Positions 55,980 to 64,000 of a stretch of 64,000 bases of DNA are shown piece by piece. The notes below the pieces were generated by a model. That model was not told the DNA's origin. It was given only the letters and a program-made list of their open reading frames with translations, and did no database searches. This DNA is from Prillingera fragicola. Lineage: Eukaryota; Basidiomycota; Tremellomycetes; Trichosporonales; Trichosporonaceae. The stretch spans positions 620,001 through 684,000 of the forward strand of contig BEDY01000006.1 of NCBI GenBank assembly GCA_002335605.1, written 5' to 3'. The position numbers and the translations under genes were made by a program. Position 1 is the first letter of the stretch. Each line of letters begins with the position of its first letter.

Positions 55980-57884
55980 CTATGCTACCACCGCGTGCGC
56001 AGTGGGCTGCGGCATGGTTTTGGTGTTGAGCTTGAGACCAAAGAACGACAGCCGCTTCCTCTGCTTCGGCGTGCCGACGATCGTGTCGCTGTACGGCACT
56101 GTGGGGAGAGAGTTCGTGGAAAACCTCTTTTTAAAACCAGGCTTGAGCTGGTGGACCGTGTGCTGGAGCGCGACCCAGACGGGAGGCGGGGAGGGTGGTG
56201 GTGCCGCCGTGCGTGGGGGGAGGCATGCGGACGGGAGGGGGAACCACCTGAGGCGGTCAAAGGCTGGGGTTACTGTTGTTGCCTTCTCGCAGTGGGTTGT
56301 CGTGGTGGCTTTGGCTGAGGCGGTGGCGAAGAGGGTCTCTGCTTCGGCCATGTAGGTGGATAGTATTGACTCGGGGGCGGTCTGGGCGGTCGAGTTCCAG
56401 CTGAGCTTGCCGTCGGCGTAGGAGAGGTCGGCGAGGCCGAGGGGTGGGCGTGTGTTCCCTGCTTTATGCGTCCACTGACCGCTGACAGGATCAAAGTCGT
56501 AGTCGGGAAGCATGGCCCAGCCGTGCTCTGCTATGAGCTGAATGGCGCGGATCATATAGTCACAAATCTCGTCGGTGATAAAGTAGTTGAAGGTAACGCG
56601 GGTCCACCCTCCCTTGAGGGAAGGGTAGCCGTCGCGTACAACGCTTTGGATACCCTTGGACTGCGGCTTGGTGATCCCCAACAGCTTGTGCCCGTATGGT
56701 CCAGCGCACGAGCACCCTCCACGGGCCTGGATACCGAACAGGTCATTGAGAAGCGCAACAACGTAGTTGTAGTGCAGGACCTTGTCGTCGGGACGCTTGA
56801 GGAGGAAGGACACGATCGACAACCGGTTTGCCTTTTCGCTACCCAAGATCTGTATTTTTGGGTCGTTACCCCAAACCGTCATCGCACGCTTCAGGAAGAC
56901 ATCCTCGCGCTTCTGGATAGTCTCGTACCCCACTGCGGCTTTGAGCTGGAAGATGAGTCCACAGCGGATACTCTCCACAATGGCCGGCGTGCCTCCCTCC
57001 TCCCGGTGGCAAATGTCGGCAGTATAGGTTGGCTTGCCTATGGCGTCGACGAAATCCACCGTTCCACCACCAGCGACAGCAGGGACCTTGGACATGAACA
57101 GGCTCTTGCGAGCAACGAGGAGGCCGGGCGTGCCCACCCCGCCTGGAAACTTGTGAGGCGAGATGAAGAGGGCGTCCTTGGTGCCCATGGTGATGCGGAC
57201 GTGGGGGCCAGCGGCCGCATAGTCCCAGAACGAAAGCGCGCCGTGCTGGTGCAGCAGGTCTGTGATACCCTCAATGTCGCTGATGATGCCCGTTACATTA
57301 GAGCCAGCGGAGAACGACCCGATACGCAACGGGCGCGTCTTGTATTTTATCAACTCGGCGGCGAGGACCCTTTTGTCAACATACCCATCGGCGTCCTCGG
57401 GAATGGCAACGACGTCGGCGATCGACTCGCGCCATGGCAGCTCGTTCGAGTGGTGCTCGTGCGGCCCGATAAACACCACAGGGCGCCTGTGAGATGGAAT
57501 CATCTTATCGAGCCCGTACTGCTCCTTGAGCACTGCCGGCATGCTGAGACCCAACGTCTTCACCAACTTGTCAATCGCGGCCGTCGTGCCTGAGCCAGTA
57601 AAGATGAGTGCCACATCGTCGCCGGCGCCGAGTTCCTGCGCGATGAGTGCGCGCGCGCCTTCGCGGAAGCGCGTGGTTTGCAGCGACGTCGCAGTGGTCT
57701 CGGTGTGGGTGTTGGCGTACATCGGCATTACTTCTTGTCGGATAAAATCCTCGATAAAGGAGAGGCCGCGGCCTGATGCCGAATAGTCGGCATAGGTGAG
57801 GCGGCGGGGGCCATGAGGACCCCACACCACCCGGTCGTCGCCAATGCAGCTCTCGCGGATGTTTGCAATGAGAGCTTCGGTCAT
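55980..57884 (-). CDS. Class V aminotransferase / cysteine desulfurase-like PLP enzyme
   Basis: 634-aa fold-type I PLP enzyme in one exon. The class V core spans about residues 20-500: substrate-side YADYSASGRGL, cofactor-binding FTGSGTTAAIDKLV and WDYAAAGPHVRI, the Schiff-base lysine K245 in ISPHKFPGGVGTPGLL, and a cysteine loop ARGGCSCAG (C391, C393) at the place where desulfurases and selenocysteine lyases carry their catalytic Cys. Beyond about residue 530 the sequence is a low-complexity, fungus-like extension with basic stretches. The substrate is unknown; the sequence is closer to selenocysteine lyase-like proteins than to mitochondrial Nfs1. Absence of introns in 1.9 kb contrasts with most neighbours and could reflect transfer or retroposition. 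The ATG at 57884 was chosen at MTEALIANIRES; the frame stays open 41 codons further upstream without an ATG in good context. Confidence 0.86.
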   Translation of the reverse strand: MTEALIANIRESCIGDDRVVWGPHGPRRLTYADYSASGRGLSFIEDFIRQEVMPMYANTHTETTATSLQTTRFREGARALIAQELGAGDDVALIFTGSGTTAAIDKLVKTLGLSMPAVLKEQYGLDKMIPSHRRPVVFIGPHEHHSNELPWRESIADVVAIPEDADGYVDKRVLAAELIKYKTRPLRIGSFSAGSNVTGIISDIEGITDLLHQHGALSFWDYAAAGPHVRITMGTKDALFISPHKFPGGVGTPGLLVARKSLFMSKVPAVAGGGTVDFVDAIGKPTYTADICHREEGGTPAIVESIRCGLIFQLKAAVGYETIQKREDVFLKRAMTVWGNDPKIQILGSEKANRLSIVSFLLKRPDDKVLHYNYVVALLNDLFGIQARGGCSCAGPYGHKLLGITKPQSKGIQSVVRDGYPSLKGGWTRVTFNYFITDEICDYMIRAIQLIAEHGWAMLPDYDFDPVSGQWTHKAGNTRPPLGLADLSYADGKLSWNSTAQTAPESILSTYMAEAETLFATASAKATTTTHCEKATTVTPAFDRLRWFPLPSACLPPRTAAPPPSPPPVWVALQHTVHQLKPGFKKRFSTNSLPTVPYSDTIVGTPKQRKRLSFFGLKLNTKTMPQPTAHAVVA

Positions 57885-59855
57885 GGTGAGTGGGGTGCGA
57901 ATGTGTGAATGATTGTGTGGAACAGGTGTAAAGTGGATCAAGATGTGGCCACAGCAAACGGGATCGTCGTCCAGTTGTGCTCCGCGCCGTTCGATCGGTG
58001 ACCCCAATAACTATGCCAAATCAGATAGATTTCTGAGGGCTGGAGCAGGATACCAAGGGATCGGCGCGAGATGGGGCAAGGCAGTGAGAGCGACGGCGCC
58101 ATGTGGGAGGGGGTGTTCATGTGAGCGAGGCCACACGTACGCCTCTAGACGACCCAGAGTGGCCTGCGTACATGCTAGGGATTCGCACCATGACTTTCAG
58201 GAGTGACCTCACTCCCATGGCGTTCGGCCCGCGCCCCCTGCTGTGCTAACGGCAGTGCACCAACTGATCTGCAAACAACATGCGGCTCCTACCGTAAACC
58301 ACGAGGCCAAGAGCGGAACTCGGCCCACACATCAGCCTTGCAGGGCCCCAGAAGCTGTTGACTTGCTTTAACCCGAAGCCTGTCCCGCCTTGTCCCATGT
58401 ACGATAAAACGTCGACAGTTTCACAAGCGATGACCACGACTAACGGTAGGCGCCACACCAGTCGGCAGCATTGGTTGTTGGTTTCCGGTGCGCGGGTGCA
58501 CCGCTCAGGGCAGGCGGCAATACTCTCCCCGGCATGGCGGATGGGTGCGGAAGTGCGCAGTGTACAGTTTACGGCGACTCCAACGGCCAACTAGGACTCT
58601 CCGAGGGAACAGCGTCTCTATGAGATTCGTTTGCTTGCGCTGGCTGACATTGTTGGCATGGATCTCATGGTTACCGCGGCGGTGCTCAATCTCGGCACAC
58701 CTTGTCATGTGAGTTGTGAGGGTGGCACTCTGTCAATCAGTCCAGACATTATCGGGAGATGAGACTCTGCGTAGTCCTACGAAGTGTGCCTAACTCTCGA
58801 GTGGGGAGAGGCTTTTGTCGAGTCCTGACTGTCTACGCAAACCAGCTTTGGTCTATGCAAGAGACAGCACCAGGTGACAACTGACCAGCGGCAAGAGTCC
58901 TGGGTCTGGGTTCAGGGGCGCCGTGGTTTCCGGCAGGTATGCTTGTTTTCCTCTCTCCGGGTCTGGTTTCACCCCCCCCCCCCTCCCCCGCCTGGGCGCA
59001 TGGGGCGCAGCTGATCTCATGTCGGGTTCCTGAAAATCAGGATATATTTTCATTCCCTGAAAACTGTAACTGGTGCCTACGCCCCTCCAGCTCCGTCGTC
59101 CACTCGTGGCCTTGTGGACCATGTGCATGTACGTTCTTGTGCTTTCGGGTCGCTCGGTGCGCGCAAAGCAGAGCCAAGGCAAGTGCTTTTGCCCAACGAG
59201 ATACACGTTGAATGCAGCGATCTGCGCTGATCTCGGACAGTCGCTCTCATTCGGAGAGTGCGAAGCCCAATCTGGGACCTAGAGCCAATTCCGAATTGGA
59301 CACATTCCAGGAGGCGCAGACATCTGCATCTGGGATTGCTGTTCACATGCCCCAGTCGCAGATTGCCACGGCCCCGGGTGGGTGGGGTGCCGCAGCTGTG
59401 TTTGTCCTGTGGCCTGTGGCGTCTCCCACGACGTAGTCTGGCCTGTCTGAACAGGCGGCTCCGACGGACAGGGGCGGCCACGGGTTACGCATAGCATCCC
59501 TGTCCTTTACGGCGTGCGGTCTATGAAAAGCAGAGATTCGCCCTCTACGCTCGAGCCCGGCATCTATGTCGAGGCTGTTCTCACTGGAAGTGTCCGAGGC
59601 GGCCTATGCAATGACTGTTGTGTTTTCTGCGTTGCCGTTTTACTCTTGACAACAGCGTTGCAGCAACTCTACTCCCCGTCAAACACCTTGAGCTCACGTC
59701 CAGACCAGGTGAATCCAAGTCTCCGAGCCATCACCGAGACCCCGCACGCGATCGATTCCGAACACACGACCGGCCGGCGGCCCTCCCCTTACACTCCTAA
59801 TAACAACACCTCGTCGCAGCTTCAAACGCCGTGGCCTCACAATTCTGCTGCAAAG
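57885..59855. other. Divergent intergenic region between the PLP enzyme and ABC transporter genes
   Basis: 1.97 kb. No supportable gene. It contains a run of twelve C at 58972-58983 followed by more C-rich sequence, and a C/T- and CA-rich leader from about 59690 to the ATG at 59856. Confidence 0.5.
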
Positions 59856-61998
59856 ATGCATCAGCAAGAACCAGACGTTACACAGATACTTAAAGACGGC
59901 GCTGTTCCCGTCGCTGGCCCATCAACGGAACAGCCCACCACCATGCCCATCAACGAGCTCAAGCACAGCCACTCTGGCGGTTCGATCGCGACTTTCTCCA
60001 ACCTCTCGTACGAAGTCAAGAACAAGGACGGCGTTGCTCGTCTCGTCGACAATGTCTCTGTCCAGGTCGCAAAGGGCGAGGTGAGTACGAGGTCCGAGCA
60101 ATGTGGCAGTGGCGCTGACCATCTTTCAGATGCTCGCCATTCTTGGACCATCGTGAGTCGAGCCATTCTTGCCTCAACAACAACTACTAACAATGCGCTA
60201 GGGGTGCGGGAAAGTCGACTCTTCTCGATGTCATGGCCTTCCGCAAGCGCCCCCTTGAGGGCGGAGCGGTAAGTGCTCAGGGGGATTGTGTAAATTGGCC
60301 GAGGGACTCACACCCATAGGTCAACCTGAACGGCTATGCCCTTGACGCTGCTGCCATGGCTGATGTCTCGTCGTACGTCGAACAGGACGACCAGCGTGAG
60401 TAAAGCACTGAGCATGCAGACAGTACTGACAAGCAGACTACGGTGTCTTGACTGTCCGCGAGACCATTAGCTATGCGTGCCGCCTGAGGTAAGTGGCACG
60501 AGAAGTGGCAATTCTGACAAGCAGCACTACTGGCTTCACCCGCGCTCAGACTCGCCAGCGTGTCGACGCCATTGTCTCTGCTCTTGGTCTTGACTCGTGC
60601 GCCAACATCAAGATCGGCACCCCGATCCAGCGTGGCATCTCTGGTGGCCAGAAGCGTCGTGTCACCGTCGGCACTGGTCTTGTCACGTTTCCCCGCATTC
60701 TCTTCCTCGATGAGCCTACTTCGGGTCTTGACTCGGCGTCGGCTCGCGAGGTCATGGCGTCGATCAAGCGTATTGCCGAGCAGGAGGGTATTATTGTAGT
60801 TGCTACCATCCACGCGCCCTCGATCGAGACTCTCACTCTCTTTGACCAGATGATGGTCCTCGCCAAGGGCAAGGTCGCCTTCCTCGGCACCCTCGACGAG
60901 GCCGGCCAGCAGTGCCTCAAGATCGGCCACCCCATCCCCCCGTACCACAACCCTGCTGACCACATGCTCGACCTCGTCGCCTCAGACTTTGGCGACGACA
61001 AGTCCATGGTCCTTCAGTCGCTGTACGACGCCCACGCCACACGCAGCAACGCTTCGCTCGACAAGCCCGTTCCCGAAGGAGCCCTCGAGCACGTCCGCAC
61101 CAAGAAGAGCTTTGGTCACCACTTTGCCGTCACTGGTGTGCTTTGTGAGCGTAACGCTGTCAACTACTCGCGCAACTTGTTGGCCTACGGTGTGCGTCTC
61201 GGCATGTACGCCGGCATGGGTTTCCTGCTTGCTACGATTTGGATTCGTCTCGGTGACTCGGACGCCAAGATCAACGACCGTCTGTCGGTCCACTTTTTCT
61301 CGGTCGCTTTCCTCGCCTTTATGTCTGTTGCTGGTATCCCCGCTTTCCTGGAGGAGCGTGCCGTCTTTATGCGCGAGCGCAAGAACGGCCTCTACGGTGC
61401 TCTCCCGTTCACTATCGCCAACACGCTCATGACTCTGCCTTTCCTCTTTGCCTGTGCCCTCTTCTTCACGCTCATCATCTACTGGGCCATTGGGCTACAC
61501 CCTGGAGCCGAGCACTTTTTCAAATTCCTCATCTTCCTCTTCCTCGCCCTTCTTGCCGCGGAGACGCAGTCGATCCTCGTCTCGTCCATTGTCCCGATCT
61601 TTATCGCAGCCCTCGCCCTCGCCGCGTTCATGAACGGCTTCTGGATGTGTGTCCAGGGATACTTTATCAAGGCCCGCTCTCTTCCTCGTTTCTGGTACTA
61701 TTCGTTCCACTTTATGGACTACCAGACGTACGCGTTCGAGCTGCTCGCCAAAAACGACTTTTTCGGCGAAGTCTTCAAGTGCAACTCTGGCCTCCTTCCC
61801 GACGGCGGCTGCGCTTGCGCATATCCCGCCAGCGCTGAGACTGCTGCCAAGTACGGCCAGTGCATGGTCTCGGGCGAGGACGTTATTGGATACCTTGGCT
61901 TTGGCGGTATCCCCATCGGCGGCTATGCTGGCATTCTTGTCGGCATTGTGGTCCTCTACCGTGTGCTTCTCTGGGCATCGCTCCACTTCCGCAAGTAA
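59856..61998 (+). CDS. ABCG-family (White-type) half-transporter
   Basis: 638-aa ABC half-transporter, nucleotide-binding domain first. Exons join as 59856-60080, 60130-60152, 60202-60268, 60320-60395, 60437-60488 and 60525-61998; introns of 49, 49, 51, 41 and 36 nt. Walker A is GPSGAGKST, split by an intron inside its first serine. The Q-loop region is SSYVEQDDQHYGVLTVRE, the signature is GISGGQKRRVTVG, and Walker B with the D-loop is ILFLDEPTSGLDSAS. A switch histidine follows in VVATIHAPS. The C-terminal half has about six spans (GMYAGMGFLLATIWIRLG, FSVAFLAFMSVAGIPAF, FLFACALFFTLIIYWAIG, IFIAALALAAFMNGFW) and a Cys-containing extracellular loop before the last helix. Half-transporters work as dimers; the cargo (lipid, sterol or drug) is not evident. 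All five introns lie in the first third of the gene. Confidence 0.93.
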
Positions 61999-64000
61999 TA
62001 ATCTGCCCCACCGTCGCTGTATAGAGAAGGTCCGGTCAATAGTAGATATAGTAGATGGACCTTGCCTTGCCTTGCCTTTGTGCCACTTGACCTTGTGCCA
62101 CCTCGTACCTGCAGAGCTGCTGAGACAAGTTCGCATGACCAGACCCAACTTTCCGCGTGTCAATACCACGCGCCACCACGCTAGCATCCCCCACCTGCAG
62201 CCCACCTGATGAGGATGCATGAATGGACACAGTGTGGCTTCCCCTGACAAGCAATGATGGCGCAGTGGCGCCCGTCGATTCCGAATCCTAGCAAACAGCT
62301 GAGAGTCCATGTTCTGGTGGTCTTGTTCCATATCGTCCCTGGGCCCTGGGCCTGCTAAGAGTGCATGGATGGTTTTTCGCCGGTTCCGTTCCTTACACGA
62401 CGCTCAAGTGCACAACTTTAACATTCGGGTGTGTTAAAATTGAACCTGGGACCTTGGTGACAGGTTGTGGGGCCTGGGGCCGGTGCTGGGAGGAACACTT
62501 GCACAATCAGTCACGAGGACCAGGTCCTTGGTGGCATTTGCCAGCGAGCCTGGCAGCGATATGCGATACCAGCCCCGAGAATACCGGCACCATGGTCCTG
62601 CGCGTAATTTATACACTGCGCTATGCACGACGACGACGCAAGTACCTGCCCGCTCACCGCAATATGCAATGTAGCTAATGTAGGCTTTACATGCTCTCGC
62701 TCGCGCCTTGTTCACGTCCTGGGTGCTGAGTGCCTGCCCGTGGCGCTGTGCCTGCGCAGGAGGGTGAATGGGGACCTTTATGGCGCTGTCGCACCACCTG
62801 TGGGTCCATGCTGCAGTGGCCAGAGTGGTATAGGAAATAATAAAAGAAATAATACGGGGGCGGCGTTTGATGCTGCAGGATACTCTTGGTCTCACGATAG
62901 CGGATACGGTTTGTGCTGCAGTGTTGTGCTGCAGTGGGGAAGGCGGAGGTAGCCAGGTACAGTTGGTGGCCCACGCCGCTGCAAGATGGTATTCCATGCT
63001 GAGGTCCTTGTCGCCCAACCTGAGTGGCTTTGTTCCAATTGCATTGCTGTGTCAGCCTATGAAGCTAACGAAAAGATGGTTGTGGATGAAACTTCGATCC
63101 ACGACAAATAAAGGGATGGAGCTGCGACTGATTCATGACTCGAGAGGTGTGGCGAGTGGCACGTCGTCACAATGCGCACTAATCGTCAACATGTTGGGAT
63201 CATGGGGAATTTGTTCAACCAGCACCAGAAAGCATCACAGACGTGTCCCACATAGGCTTCGTTACAGGTTGTCTGGTGGATCACTCGCGGCCTCGATAAC
63301 GACGCTGAAGGTTCGTGATTGTACTGAACCTTACTGTAAGACACTATCTACTATCACAATACAAGCCACGCGTGATCAACGTGCCATCGAGGTTGCTCGT
63401 GCTCCCTCTGACCTCTGTCAGAAACGCATCAGCGGCCAGTTCCACCCATTGTGGGCCAACGGCGTCGTTACGTATTGTGCCTACTCAGCCCCATTGCGGA
63501 CACTTGACACCTCCATCCTTTCTACATGACGATGCTCTCTTAGAGCCCACGTGCAGCCACGGTAATCAATGTCAACAGCACTGACGCAGCTCCGTCTCTA
63601 CGTACGTGTCAACCCATACCTGCGTGATTTTCTGCAACGCCACCAGCCACGCGGCGACGTCAAGCCAGAACAGACATCCAATCTCGGCTTCCAATCGACT
63701 CGAGCGGCACGTACGTCCAACCTCGACGAGTCGAACAATAGCTTTTCGTCGAGACTGCTGGCGCCATAGCTACCAGGGGGCTGACTTGACCAGTGCAGGT
63801 GACATGTCCCCCACCCATTATTTGGTTTCACTGATCCAATTCCACTGAAATACATGTGCAGTCAAAAAGTGTCCAGCATGCCCACGCGGCCCGCATACCA
63901 GTGTACACCGAGCACGACCCATGATTCGACGAGCCAGCGAAAATGGCAGCTGACGATGCCGTGTCGCTGTGAACAGTTGGCGCAGGCCAATTCACTACAC
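61999..64000. other. Intergenic region to the window edge, no gene seen
   Basis: 2 kb downstream of the ABC transporter gene. The open frames on both strands have no recognisable motif and no consistent splice structure. AT content is higher around 62830-62850 (an AT-rich stretch with AATAAAAG-like sequence). A gene may begin beyond the edge. Confidence 0.45.

Noticed and set aside
56466..57593. Open frame of 375 codons on the + strand opposite the PLP enzyme
   Set aside because: It runs antisense to the conserved catalytic core, and its translation has no recognisable family.
58972..58989. C homopolymer as a possible functional element
   Set aside because: A simple run of twelve C in intergenic DNA; no evidence beyond a mononucleotide repeat that could also be a sequencing error.
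62867..63529. Open frame of 220 codons near the right edge
   Set aside because: No family features, mixed composition, no leader, and no splice sites that extend it; treated as chance.

Overview
This is nuclear DNA of a basidiomycete fungus, most likely a Tremellomycete yeast of the Trichosporonales type. The evidence is the GC-rich coding sequence, many very short spliceosomal introns (33-76 nt in the models below, plus one of about 189 nt), TACTAAC/CTRAC-like branch sites just upstream of the acceptors, pyrimidine-rich leaders in front of start codons, and products typical of this group (Rtt109, PacC/Rim101, GH9 glucanase, Msc2-type zinc transporter, Vps39). Nothing looks bacterial, plasmid-borne or viral; I saw no transposon, CRISPR array or rRNA, and no tRNA that folds. 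Splice sites were read by eye and kept only where the reading frame closes over the whole gene, so most multi-exon models are internally consistent; the exception is the middle of the gene at 7198-9538.

Layout. 1-159: apparent 3' end of a gene cut by the window edge. 3856-5745 (+): two-finger C2H2 transcription factor behind a long pyrimidine-rich leader containing a perfect 15-bp hairpin. 7198-9538 (+): conserved fungal protein of unknown function, split into many small exons. 10042-11910 (+): secreted, membrane-anchored GH9 endoglucanase. 12111-14152 (-): unrecognised basic, disordered protein, divergent from TAF5 (14584-17283, +). 17411-19010 (-): histone acetyltransferase Rtt109, divergent from a C2orf76/UPF0538 homologue (19237-19825, +). 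19986-20622 (-): SUR7/PalI-family membrane protein. 22518-25157 (+): SulP/SLC26 anion transporter. 25430-27631 (-): arrestin-related protein with a PPxY motif. 28964-33748 (+): large telobox-Myb protein. 34653-35648 (+): unrecognised protein. 35854-39336 (-): RhoGEF. 41020-43233 (+): unrecognised basic disordered protein. 44724-47001 (+): PacC/Rim101. 47606-50126 (-): Msc2-type zinc transporter. 50718-53992 (-): Vps39/Vam6, divergent from a macro-domain hydrolase (54338-55258, +). 55980-57884 (-): class V PLP enzyme without introns. 59856-61998 (+): ABCG half-transporter. 61999-64000: no gene seen.

Common threads. The genes are mostly unrelated housekeeping and regulatory genes, but two themes stand out. 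One is ambient-pH signalling: a PacC/Rim101 gene with three YPSL motifs (the PalA/Rim20-docking type), a SUR7/PalI-family protein and an arrestin-like protein (PalF/Rim8 is an arrestin) lie within about 27 kb, and the PacC upstream region carries eleven copies of the PacC core site GCCAAG/CTTGGC. The other is chromatin: TAF5, Rtt109, the telobox-Myb protein and a macro-domain hydrolase. Neither is an operon; all genes appear to be individually transcribed.
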